Shown in pieces: positions 42,560 through 51,300 of a stretch of DNA of 64,000 nucleotides; position 1 is the stretch's first letter, and each line of letters begins with the position of its first letter. The notes under the pieces were generated by a model that saw only the letters and a list, made by a program, of their open reading frames with translations, ran no database searches and was not told the DNA's origin. The stretch is from positions 682,001 to 746,000 of the forward strand of contig NZ_CANLVF010000001.1 in assembly GCF_947494555.1 (NCBI RefSeq), read 5' to 3'. The translations under genes and the position numbers were made by a program. This DNA comes from an uncultured Roseibium sp. Lineage in GTDB: Bacteria; Pseudomonadota; Alphaproteobacteria; Rhizobiales; Stappiaceae.

Positions 42560-45139
42560 GTGCGCTATCAAACCATCGCTAACACATCCTTTCGCGCTGC
42601 GGATTACCGCGCGATCCTGGGAGACGGGTACCGCAGTCTCCCTTATTCCCTGCGGCTGTTGGCTGAAAACGCGGCCCGTCATTCTGAAAATGTAGCAGCG
42701 GCTCGGGACGTTCTGTCGCGAAACGGCGATGCCGTTCCATTCCGTCCGGCCCGGCTGCTCTTGCACGACATGCTGGGTATCCCGGCACTGATTGACATCA
42801 TGGCGATGCGCAATCTTCTCGAAGAGCAGGGCGGTGACCCGCTGACGGTCGATATGAGTCTGCCGGTGGATCTTGTGATCGACCATTCCATGTCGATCAA
42901 TCACTGGGCGGACAAATTCGCGCTGCAGAAGAACATGGACCGCGAATTTGAGGTCAATCGCGAGCGCTTTGCATTCCTGAAAGCCTGTGAGACCCGGTTC
43001 CCACGGCTGCGCGTGATTCCCCCGGGCGGCGGCATTTGCCATCAGGTCAATCTGGAATATCTCGGGCAAACGGTCTTGCCATCCCTTGAAGATCCCACGC
43101 TTCTCATTCCGGATTCGTGTCTTGGAACGGACAGTCATACCCCGATGATCAATGCGCTCGGCATCATGGGCTGGGGCGTGGGCGGACTGGAAGCTGAAGC
43201 GGTGCTGTTCGGTGAAACGACGCCAGTCAACGTGCCGCGTGTCATCGGCCTGGAAGTCACCGGTGCGCCGTCCGACGAGATCATGGCGACGGATATTGCG
43301 CTCGTCATCGCCGAAAGGCTGAGGGCCTTGGGCGTTGTCGATACGTTTGTCGAGCTGTTCGGGTCCGGCTACTGCAACTTGAGTGTTGCCGATCGCGCAA
43401 CGATTGCGAACATGGCGCCGGAATACGGATCAACGATGGTGTTTTGCCCGGTTGACGAACGCACGATCGGGTATCTCAAGGACACGGGCCGGAATGAGGC
43501 GGCAGAGCGGAGCGAAGCGTTCTGCAAGTCCCAGGACCTATGGGTGGATGGTGTCGATAAGGGCATCGTTTATGACGAGGTCGTCGAGCTCAATCTCAGT
43601 CAGATCGGCCGGTCGGTTTCCGGGCCTGCGCGCCCCGAGCAGCGCATCGATCTGTCGGACGCAACCGAGAAACTGAAACTCAAAGGAGAAACCACGCGCA
43701 GGGTTCCTGTCGAAGGTGCTGCCCATGATATCGGCGATGGCGATGTGATTATCGCAGCGATTACGAGCTGCACGAACACGGCAAACCCGCGCAACATGGT
43801 GACGGCCGGTCTGATGGCGCGAAATGCGGTGGCGAAGGGGTTGCAGGTGCCGGCGCATGTCAAAACGTCTCTTGCTCCGGGTTCGAGAGTGGTTGCCGCT
43901 TATCTGGAACAAAGTGGACTGCAAACATCCCTGGATGCGCTCGGCTTTGAAGTCGCGGCGTTTTCCTGCTCGACCTGCAACGGCATGTCCGGTCCGCTTG
44001 ATCCGGCACACGAAGCCGCGATCAAGGAAAACGATGTCAAAGGCATCGCAGTCCTGTCCGGAAACCGCAATTTTGCCGGCCGGATCCATCCGCTTGCCTC
44101 GCGTAACATGATTGCCTCGCCGCCACTGGTGGTCGCCTATGCGCTGATGGGCACAATCCTGAAGGACATAACGAGCGAACCGCTGGGGACGGACCAGGAA
44201 GGCCGCCCGGTGATGCTGACGGATCTCTGGCCAAACGCCGAGGAAGTAACGGAGATCGTCAAGACATTCGTGACGCCGGATGAATTCAGCAAAAACTATG
44301 CGGCTATCAATGATGTGAATACGCATTGGAACGACATGGAGGCCGACGCGGGAACGTATGAATGGGTGCCGTCCAGTTACGTGTCGTTCCCGCCCTTCGT
44401 GCGCACAATTCGCAAGGAGGCAGCAAAGGCCGCGCCGCTCAAGGGCCTCCGGCCGCTGGTCATTCTGGGAGACAGCGTCACGACGGATCATATTTCACCA
44501 TCCGGTATCATCACGCCTGAATCCGAAGCCGGTCAGTATCTTCAAAAGCTGGGCGTTGAACCCAGGGACTTCAACTCCTTTGGAACGCGGCGCGGGTGTT
44601 CGGATATTGTCGTGCGTTCCACCTACGCCAATTACCGGCTGCGCAATGAAATGACACCGGGCAAGGAAGGTTCCTGGACGCGCATAGAGCCGGAAGGAGA
44701 GGTCACCAGCGTCTACAAGGCGATCGAGACCTATCTCGACAGGGACCAGAAACTCGTTGTGATCGGTGGCAAGGAATATGGCTGCGGGTCCTCAAGGGAC
44801 ACAGCCGCGAAGGCACCGTGGCTTGCCGGAGTGCGTGCCGTTATTGCCGAGAGCTTTGAACGCATTCACCGCTCCAATCTCGTGAATATGGGAATAGCGC
44901 CTTTGTGTTTTCCCAAGGGGGTCACGCGCAATACGCTGCGTCTTGACGGCAGCGAGACATTCGACATCGATCTTGACGAGGACCTAACGGGCGCGATGCT
45001 GACTGTGCATCGAAAGGGTGGCAGCTACGACATGACGCAGCTGGATCTTCGCCTCTATAACGATGGTGAACGCGCGACATTCGCTGCGGGCGGCTTGTTG
45101 CCGCGCGCATTCCGGAAATTTCTCGCAGGAGCTGCCTGA
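42560..45139 (+). CDS. Aconitase family hydratase, AcnA/AcnD type
   Basis: 859 residues, AcnA-like layout. The 4Fe-4S ligands are visible: ITSCTNTANPRNM and FSCSTCNGMSGPL (CxxC). Further family marks are GTDSHTPMINALG, NRNFAGRIHP, a swivelling C-terminal domain with LGDSVTTDHISPSG and the substrate-binding KEYGCGSSRDTAAKAPWLAG. Being followed directly (1-base overlap) by a prpF-like gene it resembles the AcnD-PrpF pair, in which AcnD dehydrates 2-methylcitrate to a trans-aconitate product that PrpF isomerises. A housekeeping aconitase role is less likely in this context. Cytosolic. Confidence 0.9.
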   Translation: MRYQTIANTSFRAADYRAILGDGYRSLPYSLRLLAENAARHSENVAAARDVLSRNGDAVPFRPARLLLHDMLGIPALIDIMAMRNLLEEQGGDPLTVDMSLPVDLVIDHSMSINHWADKFALQKNMDREFEVNRERFAFLKACETRFPRLRVIPPGGGICHQVNLEYLGQTVLPSLEDPTLLIPDSCLGTDSHTPMINALGIMGWGVGGLEAEAVLFGETTPVNVPRVIGLEVTGAPSDEIMATDIALVIAERLRALGVVDTFVELFGSGYCNLSVADRATIANMAPEYGSTMVFCPVDERTIGYLKDTGRNEAAERSEAFCKSQDLWVDGVDKGIVYDEVVELNLSQIGRSVSGPARPEQRIDLSDATEKLKLKGETTRRVPVEGAAHDIGDGDVIIAAITSCTNTANPRNMVTAGLMARNAVAKGLQVPAHVKTSLAPGSRVVAAYLEQSGLQTSLDALGFEVAAFSCSTCNGMSGPLDPAHEAAIKENDVKGIAVLSGNRNFAGRIHPLASRNMIASPPLVVAYALMGTILKDITSEPLGTDQEGRPVMLTDLWPNAEEVTEIVKTFVTPDEFSKNYAAINDVNTHWNDMEADAGTYEWVPSSYVSFPPFVRTIRKEAAKAAPLKGLRPLVILGDSVTTDHISPSGIITPESEAGQYLQKLGVEPRDFNSFGTRRGCSDIVVRSTYANYRLRNEMTPGKEGSWTRIEPEGEVTSVYKAIETYLDRDQKLVVIGGKEYGCGSSRDTAAKAPWLAGVRAVIAESFERIHRSNLVNMGIAPLCFPKGVTRNTLRLDGSETFDIDLDEDLTGAMLTVHRKGGSYDMTQLDLRLYNDGERATFAAGGLLPRAFRKFLAGAA

Positions 45140-46293
45140 TGCAAAACCGGTTACGTGCAGCCTTTTACCGGGGCGGAACTTCCAAGGCGGTGGTGTTTAA
45201 CGGCGATGACCTGCCGGACGGGCAGGACTTGCGTGACCGGATCTTCCTGCATGTTCTGGGCAGTCCGGACGCATATGGTCGGCAATTGAACGGGATGGGA
45301 GGTGGTCTTTCATCGCTTTCAAAAGTCGTGATCGTAAAGCCGTCACAAAGATCGGACGCCGATGTCGACTACACATTCGTCCAGATCGCCGTCGATGAAC
45401 CCTTGGCCGACTATGGATCAGCTTGCGGAAACATGGCGAGTTGCGTCGGCCCTTTTGCGGTTGATGAGGGGATGGTCGAGTTGGAAACCGGACAGAACGA
45501 AGCTCTGGTTCGGATTTATGACACGAACACGGACCGGATCTACCTCGCGCGATTTCCGGTGGAAAACGGACGGGCGGTTGAGACGGGGGACGTCTCGATC
45601 CCAGGCGTTTCGGGAACGGGCGCTCCAGTTGTTCTGGAATTCCTCACGCCGGGCGGTGCGGCCACCGGAAAGCTTCTGCCGACCGGCCGGGCGGTGGACG
45701 AGCTGACGGTTGAAGGTATCGGGACGGTTCCGGCTTCTCTGATCGACGCAGCCAATCCGGTTGTCTATGTCCGTGCAGCGGATTTCGGGAAGTCGGCGAC
45801 AGAGTCGCCTGGAGATCTGGACGCCGACAATGAGTTGTTGAGGCAGATCGAGGCGGTGCGCTCTGCCGGTGCAGTCGCCATGGGCATGGCGGCGTCGCAC
45901 GATGCGGTGAAGCGCTCCAATCCCAAGGTTGCGATTCTCGGCTCTGCTCATGCATTCACGTCGCTGGATGGGGAAACGCATCAAGCGGAAACGCATGATC
46001 TCAATGTGCGTCTCGTCTCCATGGGGAATTTTCATCGCGCCATTACGCTGACCGGTGGAATGTGCACGGCTGTTGCAGCGCAGGTTTCCGGTTCACTGGT
46101 TCAGCAAAAGGCGCAGATCGACGGGCGCGACCTTCGCATCGGGACACCGTCCGGCGTCCTCAAGGTTACGGCAAACGTCGAACAGGGCGCAGATGGTCCC
46201 GAAGCGGTGACCGCCGGCACTTTCCGCACGCAGCGGCGGATCATGGAAGGGGCGGTCCTCTATCCTTCGGAATTCCTGGAGGATGTGTCTTGA
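45139..46293 (+). CDS. PrpF family isomerase (2-methylaconitate / aconitate isomerase-like)
   Basis: 384 residues with the PrpF start FYRGGTSKAVVFNGDDLP, RQLNGMGGGLSSLSKV, and the catalytic-Cys region YGSACGNMASCVGPFAVDEG. PrpF proteins have a diaminopimelate-epimerase fold and move a double bond or isomerise methylaconitate, trans-aconitate or oxalomesaconate. The gene shares one base with the aconitase stop (TGATG) and its 3' end overlaps the rraA-like gene. Confidence 0.9.
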   Translation: MQNRLRAAFYRGGTSKAVVFNGDDLPDGQDLRDRIFLHVLGSPDAYGRQLNGMGGGLSSLSKVVIVKPSQRSDADVDYTFVQIAVDEPLADYGSACGNMASCVGPFAVDEGMVELETGQNEALVRIYDTNTDRIYLARFPVENGRAVETGDVSIPGVSGTGAPVVLEFLTPGGAATGKLLPTGRAVDELTVEGIGTVPASLIDAANPVVYVRAADFGKSATESPGDLDADNELLRQIEAVRSAGAVAMGMAASHDAVKRSNPKVAILGSAHAFTSLDGETHQAETHDLNVRLVSMGNFHRAITLTGGMCTAVAAQVSGSLVQQKAQIDGRDLRIGTPSGVLKVTANVEQGADGPEAVTAGTFRTQRRIMEGAVLYPSEFLEDVS

Positions 46294-46790
46294 GCGATGT
46301 CACAGCGGCTTTTTCGACCTGCGACCTGAACGATGCTCATCCCGGCAGCGTACGTCTCGTAAAGCTTCCTTTCCGCGACTACGGCGCCAAACGTGCGTTT
46401 TCCGGAACAATCCGGACGGCGGTGATGGTTGAAGACACAAAGCTCGTTCAGGAGACGCTGTTTTCCGAGCAAGGAAATGGCTCCGTCGTTGTCCTGGACG
46501 GCGGTGGGTCTTTGAGGACAGCCCTTCTTGGCGACCGCATGGCCGAACGGCTGATTGCAAATGGATGGGCTGGGATCGTTGTCAATGGCGCTGTCAGGGA
46601 CAGCCGGCTCCTTGCCGGGCTCGACATTGGCGTCAAGGCGCTCGGCACCAGCCCGGTACGATCGGCAAAAGCCGGAACGGGGGCAATCGATGTCCCACTT
46701 GCGTTCGGAGGCGTTTTCTTCGAACCCGGTAAATACATCTACTGCGATGAGGACGGGGTTTTGGTCTCTGACGAAGCGCTCTCGCTTTAG
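46290..46790 (+). CDS. RraA-like protein (HMG aldolase / oxaloacetate decarboxylase type)
   Basis: 166 residues from TTG at 46290, chosen because GGAGG lies 7 bases upstream and the length is then normal; the frame remains open 76 codons further upstream, but only as a shadow of the prpF-like gene. Motifs: GIVVNGAVRDSRLLAGLDIGVKALGTSP (Arg and Asp in the active site) and FEPGKYIYCDEDGVLV. Bacterial RraA-fold proteins in catabolic operons are 4-hydroxy-4-methyl-2-oxoglutarate aldolases or oxaloacetate decarboxylases. Its stop codon TAG is formed by the TA target and first base of the inserted element at 46790-47053. Confidence 0.85.
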   Translation: MSDVTAAFSTCDLNDAHPGSVRLVKLPFRDYGAKRAFSGTIRTAVMVEDTKLVQETLFSEQGNGSVVVLDGGGSLRTALLGDRMAERLIANGWAGIVVNGAVRDSRLLAGLDIGVKALGTSPVRSAKAGTGAIDVPLAFGGVFFEPGKYIYCDEDGVLVSDEALSL

Positions 46791-47053
46791 GTCATGCCCT
46801 CATAAAATAGACTGCGATGGTATGGATGATTTTGGTCGGATACGATGCGCGAAACTGCGGGTAACCGCCCGGTTTCCAAAGTTTCGCAACGAAGTAGCCG
46901 TGCAAAATCACCTTATCCCGAAGGGACGCAAAAACGGCTTCGATCTGCTGCGTCAAAGCGCTCAACCGGGCAAAAAGCCCGCTTTTCGCGCCTTTCCTTG
47001 CAGCTCATCGCCGTTTGCCGCGCCATCGCAGCCTATTTTATGAGGGTATGACC
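46790..47053. mobile_element. 264-base MITE-like element with 31-base terminal inverted repeats and TA ends
   Basis: The left end 46790-46820 (GGTCATGCCCTCATAAAATA...) and the reverse complement of the right end 47023-47053 (GGTCATACCCTCATAAAATA...) match at 29 of 31 positions. Both are flanked directly by TA (46788-46789 and 47054-47055), the target duplication of the IS630/Tc1-mariner group. The interior has no transposase frame; it holds small inverted repeats (GCGAAACT at 46849-46856 with AGTTTCGC at 46880-46887; GGGC-AAAAA-GCCC at 46968-46980). Removing the element leaves CTT-TAA, restoring a stop codon for the rraA-like gene. The element may now serve as the terminator between convergent genes. 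Confidence 0.82.
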
Positions 47054-47059
47054 TAAGGC

Positions 47060-48100
47060 TTACGGCTGCACCATTGCGTTCAGCCACGCGCGGATGAATG
47101 TCCGTCGCTTGAGCTGGTCGAGATAGACCAGCAGTCCCGGACCCAAACGGATCGGACGAAAGGCAGCTTCTCTTTGCAGGACACCCGGATCGATCGAAGG
47201 CAGCCCGGTCAGGTCTTCGATACGCTCGCGGTTTTCCTCAGACACCAGGAAATCAACAAATTGTCCGGCAAGGTCCGGGTCACGGGCTGTATTCGGGATC
47301 AGCACTGTGCGCAGCATCACTGTGGTGAAGTCGTTGAACTGCAGGACATCGAGATCCGGATTGTCGTCCAGATGCGCTGCCGCGTAGCTTCCTAGCACAT
47401 TATAGGCCAGCGCCAGCTTGCCGTCTGTCACGTCGCGGATCATATGGCTGGAGCAGCAATATAGTTGCGCGTCGAGCCTGCCCATGACTTCGGCCATGCG
47501 CCAAAGAGATTCCGATTGGCGTGAGTCCTGCGTCGCAAAAAGATACCCGGCGCCACTTTCGCGGATGTCATACGTCCCGACGCGCCCGGCGAAGCGATCG
47601 GGGTTTTCGCGCAGTAGCGCGATGAGTTCGTCTCGATTGGTTGGTTGGGGAAGGCCTTCAAAGGCTGCTTTCGAATAGACCAGAACTGCCGGTTCCTGGG
47701 TGAAGGCGAACAGACGGTCGCGCCATTTCGCCCAATCCGGCAGCGTCCCTGTTTCTGCTGAATCATGTCGGCGCGCATAGCCGTCGTTGACGAGTTTTGT
47801 CTGCAGATCCATGGCCGAGGAGATCGCGATGTCGAATTGCGCATTTTCTTCATAGAGCGCTTTCATCAGCTCGCTACTGGATGCGGTGATGTAACGAACT
47901 TCAACGCCTGGATATTTCTGCTGATAAGCTTCGACAAGCGGTGCAAATATATTGAGGTCCGCCGTCGACAGGATGTTCAACGTTGCCGTCGGGTTGTCCA
48001 CCTCGAACTGGCGCTCTTCTTCTGCTTCGAAACCATTGGCCGGAGCCAGGAGCAATAGAACGCAGAAAATCAGGCCGAGGGCAGTGTAATGGACGCGCAT
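47060..48100 (-). CDS. Periplasmic ABC-type binding protein linked to TctDE two-component system
   Basis: 346 residues. Signal peptide MRVHYTALGLIFCVLLLLAPANGFE, then TATLNILSTADLNIFAPLVEAYQQKYPGVEVRY, a type 2 periplasmic binding fold like iron/phosphoglycerate-type binders. The start overlaps the end of the kinase gene by 31 bases; no permease or ATPase genes follow. It therefore probably senses a ligand for the kinase in the periplasm, as PgtC-like proteins do in other systems, rather than feeding a transporter. Confidence 0.82.
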   Translation of the reverse strand: MRVHYTALGLIFCVLLLLAPANGFEAEEERQFEVDNPTATLNILSTADLNIFAPLVEAYQQKYPGVEVRYITASSSELMKALYEENAQFDIAISSAMDLQTKLVNDGYARRHDSAETGTLPDWAKWRDRLFAFTQEPAVLVYSKAAFEGLPQPTNRDELIALLRENPDRFAGRVGTYDIRESGAGYLFATQDSRQSESLWRMAEVMGRLDAQLYCCSSHMIRDVTDGKLALAYNVLGSYAAAHLDDNPDLDVLQFNDFTTVMLRTVLIPNTARDPDLAGQFVDFLVSEENRERIEDLTGLPSIDPGVLQREAAFRPIRLGPGLLVYLDQLKRRTFIRAWLNAMVQP

Positions 48101-49455
48101 GTGCCTTTACTCTCCGGATTGTCTGTGAGGGCCAGCGACCCGCCATGGGCACGCACGACCTCGTCCACGATGGTCAACCCAAGGCCCGACCCGATGACAT
48201 CGCGAACATTGTCACCGCGTCCGAAACGCTCGGTCAGGTGACTGCGGTCACCGTCGCCAAGCCCTCTGCCTTCGTCAAGCACATCCACTCGCACGGTGGA
48301 GGCGGCCTCCGAGATCTCCACTTTGATCCGGCTGTCTTCCGGCGAGTACTTGACGGCGTTGTCCAACAGGTTGCGCAGTGCATTCTGCAGCAGGATCGGG
48401 TCTCCCTCGACAGCGCTCGTCGTGTCCGATCCTGAACAGCTGATCCTGATGTCCTTCAGATCAGCGGTCGGACTGATGGACCGGATCACATCCTGTGCGA
48501 GATCCTTCATGTTGAGCCGTTCCTTTTCCAGGTTGTCCGAACGGAGCGCGACCATGGCATGATCAAGCAGCTGTCCCGCAGAGCGCGAACTTTCGTCCGC
48601 GGCCCGGATCACTTCGCGCAGGATCTGCTTGTTTTCCGGCTTGCGCACACTGCGCATGGCGATTTCCGACTGGGTTCTGACCGTTGCGAGCGGCGTACGC
48701 ACGTGATGTGCGGCTTCGGCGATGAAGTCTTCGGTTCGTGCGAGCGATGCACTGAGCCGTCCCATGAATGTGTTGAGCGATTGCAGCAACGGAACGAGCT
48801 CCGTCGGCGCCGAGGTCTCTACCGGACTGAGATCCTGAGGTCCCCGTCTTTCCACGGATTTTGCAAGCCGATTGAGCGGACGCATGGCATTGTTGGTGGC
48901 AAACCAGCTCAGTGCACCGGACAACAGGAAGAACCCAACACCGGCCGCCGCGGCCGCAATGGAGATCTGCAGAGACACCGCCGCAAGCCCAAGGCGCGTC
49001 TGGGCGACCAGCACGGTGAGGATCACGGTCTCGTCGCCAACAGTCAGCCGCCTCGGCAGGGCTGCAATGCGCACTTCGTCAGCTCTGTAGATCGTGGTCG
49101 TGAACACCGGGTTGCCGGTCTCGATCGCGGCGTCCGGTGCGGGCAAATCATCGTAGCCGGTAACCGTCAGGTCATCGGCCGTTACACGGTAAAAGACGCG
49201 CTCTTCCGCGATGGAGCCAAGCATCGAGAGCGCCGAATAGGGGACATCGACAAGGATCTGGCCGCGTTCGGCGCGGGCCGCTTCCGAGATAGCGGTCGCG
49301 GAGGCGATCAAAATGTTGTCCTGGGTCGTTTCCGCTGCCTGTTGTGCCAGCGCCCTCACGGTGAAATAGAGTGCAACCGACAAAATGGCCGCCACCAGAA
49401 GGAGCTGGAGCAAAAGCCTTCTTCGCAGTGACCCACGTGCGCGGACTGCGGTCAT
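48070..49455 (-). CDS. Sensor histidine kinase, TctE type
   Basis: 461 residues. Membrane segment at about 15-35, a periplasmic domain (about 36-160) of TctE N-terminal type, a second segment near 160-182, HAMP-like linker, phosphoacceptor box AEAAHHVRTPLATVR (H250) and an ATPase domain with N box LRNLLDNAVKYSPED, DEGRGLGDGD and GSGLGLTIVDEV. It overlaps the regulator gene by 4 bases and the binding-protein gene by 31 bases. It lies next to tctCBA-like genes and should sense extracellular tricarboxylate, perhaps through the binding protein. Confidence 0.9.
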   Translation of the reverse strand: MTAVRARGSLRRRLLLQLLLVAAILSVALYFTVRALAQQAAETTQDNILIASATAISEAARAERGQILVDVPYSALSMLGSIAEERVFYRVTADDLTVTGYDDLPAPDAAIETGNPVFTTTIYRADEVRIAALPRRLTVGDETVILTVLVAQTRLGLAAVSLQISIAAAAAGVGFFLLSGALSWFATNNAMRPLNRLAKSVERRGPQDLSPVETSAPTELVPLLQSLNTFMGRLSASLARTEDFIAEAAHHVRTPLATVRTQSEIAMRSVRKPENKQILREVIRAADESSRSAGQLLDHAMVALRSDNLEKERLNMKDLAQDVIRSISPTADLKDIRISCSGSDTTSAVEGDPILLQNALRNLLDNAVKYSPEDSRIKVEISEAASTVRVDVLDEGRGLGDGDRSHLTERFGRGDNVRDVIGSGLGLTIVDEVVRAHGGSLALTDNPESKGTCASITLPSA

Positions 49456-50117
49456 AGGGCGGTCATCCGGTAGCCGACGCCGCGCACGGTCTCAATCTTG
49501 ACGCGTCCACCCTGCAGTTTTTTCCGCACGCGGCCGACATAGACTTCGATCGCGTTTTCCGAGACGTCCTCGTCATAGGAAAAAAGGCGATCGACCAGGT
49601 GAGACTTGGAAAAGATCATGTCTGGCGCTGAAAAGAAGACTTCCAGAAGCCGTAGTTCCCGGTTTCTGAGGTCAGATACGTTTCCGGCGACTGCGACCGT
49701 TCCAGCAAGCGGATCGAAAACAACATCCTCGAATGTCTTCTGGTTGCGTGCTGCACCCTGACGGCGCCTGAGTACGGCTCGGCACCGGGCTTCAAGTTCC
49801 GAGAAATCGAACGGTTTGGTGATGTAGTCGTCGGCGCCGAGGTCAAGCATGCGCACCCGGTCAGAGACCTCGGAGCGTGCTGTCAGGACAATTACCGGCG
49901 TATCATTGTCGCCGGTCCTGTGCCGTTCCAGAAAGGTGCGCCCATCACCGTCCGGCAGCATGATATCAAGAAGAATGAGCTCGTATCCCGTGCTTGCCAG
50001 ACAATCCCCTGCCGTTTCGAGATCAGGTGCGTGATCGACCACGTGCCCATCCAGCCCCATCCGCTCTACAATGGCCTTTGCCAGTTTCTCATTGTCCTCT
50101 ATCAGCAGGAAGCGCAT
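49452..50117 (-). CDS. OmpR-family response regulator, TctD type
   Basis: 221 residues. Receiver with acidic E7/D8, phospho-acceptor D51 (LILLDIMLPDGDG) and Lys in DDYITKPF; winged-helix output with FSKSHLVDRLFSYDEDVSENAIEVYVGRVRKKL. It is divergent from the tctC-like gene over 115 bases that contain a TGACAGG-TT-CCTGTCA palindrome, so it most likely activates the tripartite transporter operon. Confidence 0.92.
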   Translation of the reverse strand: MRFLLIEDNEKLAKAIVERMGLDGHVVDHAPDLETAGDCLASTGYELILLDIMLPDGDGRTFLERHRTGDNDTPVIVLTARSEVSDRVRMLDLGADDYITKPFDFSELEARCRAVLRRRQGAARNQKTFEDVVFDPLAGTVAVAGNVSDLRNRELRLLEVFFSAPDMIFSKSHLVDRLFSYDEDVSENAIEVYVGRVRKKLQGGRVKIETVRGVGYRMTAL

Positions 50118-50151
50118 GTTTTACAGCCGTTAGCCAATGTTTTTGGTGTCA

Positions 50152-50167
50152 TGACAGGTTCCTGTCA
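50152..50167. promoter_or_regulatory. Palindrome, candidate TctD binding site
   Basis: TGACAGG (50152-50158) and CCTGTCA (50161-50167) are perfect 7-base inverted arms separated by TT, located 35 bases upstream of the TctD start and 66 bases before the tctC-like start codon. The position suits a response-regulator site for the divergent promoters. The half-site count fits a dimer. Confidence 0.45.
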
Positions 50168-50232
50168 GCTTTCCCAATACTTTTGTCGTTTGCAAGGGGC
50201 TCGTGAAGCCCCGGCGTGTCAGGGAGGACAAT

Positions 50233-51213
50233 ATGACACTTATGAAGATGACCCGCCGGGTCGTGCTGGCGGCGGCTGCCGCTTCTCTTTCATTCGCAAC
50301 GCCATCCTTCGCAGATGAAGTTGTAGACAGCATCCACTTTCTGATCCCGGGCGGCGCAGGCGGTGGCTGGGACGGAACGGCCCGTGGAACAGGCGAAGCC
50401 CTGACCAAATCCGGTCTTGTCGGTTCGGCTTCCTATGAGAACATGTCCGGCGGCGGTGGCGGTAAGGCCATCGGTTACCTGATCGAAAACGCGGACAGCA
50501 ACCACGGTACGCTCATGGTCAACTCGACCCCGATCGTCATCCGTTCACTGACCGGTGTGTTTCCGCAGAATTTCCGTGACCTGACCCTCGTTGCCGGAAC
50601 GATCGGCGACTATGCCGCACTCGTTGTTCCGGCCAACGGCGACATCAAGGACCTCAAGGACCTGATCGATGCCTTTAACGCTGATCCGGCCGGTACGGCT
50701 ATCGGCGGCGGCTCCGTGCCGGGCGGCATGGATCACCTTGTTGCAGCAATGGTCTTCCAGGCGGCTGGTGCTGATCCTGTTGCCATGAAATACGTGCCGT
50801 ATGACGGTGGCGGCAAGACCATGGCCGGTCTGCTGTCCGGCGAAGTCCAGGCAGTTTCCACCGGCTTCTCCGAAGCCGTTGAGCTGGCGAAGGCCGGTGA
50901 AGTCCGCATCATCGGTGTGACCGCTCCGGAGCGCGTGGACGCTTATGCAGATGCACCGACGATGGTGGAGCAGGGCAACGACACGACGTTCGTCAACTGG
51001 CGTGGTTTCTTTGCCGCACCGGGCCTTCCGGCGGACAAGCTTACTGCCTATCAGGCCGCAATCGCTCAGATGTACGACACTTCCGAGTGGGAAGAAGTCC
51101 GTGCGCGCAACGGCTGGGTGAACATTCACAATCCGGGCGACGATTTCCGCTCCTTCCTGGAGGAGCAGGAGCAGACTATCGGCGATCTGATGAAGCAACT
51201 CGGCTTCCTTTAA
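50233..51213 (+). CDS. tctC: Tripartite tricarboxylate transporter substrate-binding protein (TctC)
   Basis: 326 residues from ATG at 50233 (GGGAGGA upstream). Signal peptide MTLMKMTRRVVLAAAAASLSFATPSFADE; the mature protein has the TctC/Bug landmarks IHFLIPGGAGGGWDGTARGTGEAL, GDIKDLKDLIDAF, GGGSVPGGMDHL, YVPYDGGGKTMAGLLSGEVQAVSTGFSE. It binds a carboxylate in the periplasm and delivers it to TctAB. A very strong hairpin separates it from tctB. Confidence 0.92.
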   Translation: MTLMKMTRRVVLAAAAASLSFATPSFADEVVDSIHFLIPGGAGGGWDGTARGTGEALTKSGLVGSASYENMSGGGGGKAIGYLIENADSNHGTLMVNSTPIVIRSLTGVFPQNFRDLTLVAGTIGDYAALVVPANGDIKDLKDLIDAFNADPAGTAIGGGSVPGGMDHLVAAMVFQAAGADPVAMKYVPYDGGGKTMAGLLSGEVQAVSTGFSEAVELAKAGEVRIIGVTAPERVDAYADAPTMVEQGNDTTFVNWRGFFAAPGLPADKLTAYQAAIAQMYDTSEWEEVRARNGWVNIHNPGDDFRSFLEEQEQTIGDLMKQLGFL

Positions 51214-51242
51214 GCCAACTCTGCTCTGAAGTTAAGAGCACA

Positions 51243-51270
51243 GATGCGTCCGGGATGTCCCGGACGCATC
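51243..51270 (+). promoter_or_regulatory. Strong intercistronic hairpin between tctC and tctB
   Basis: GATGCGTCCGGGA (51243-51255) and TCCCGGACGCATC (51258-51270) form a perfect 13-base-pair stem with only TG as formal loop. It lies 30 bases after the tctC stop. It should protect the tctC message and reduce read-through into tctBA. No T-run follows. Confidence 0.7.
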
Positions 51271-51300
51271 AAACAATCATAATATCCTTGGGGGGGAACG

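Noticed and set aside
43538..44491. 317-codon antisense frame in the aconitase gene
   Set aside because: Shadow of the aconitase coding frame; no start support and no family resemblance.
46062..46790. Long version (242 codons) of the RraA-like protein
   Set aside because: The first 76 codons overlap the prpF-like gene in another frame; a TTG with a good ribosome site at 46290 gives the normal family length.
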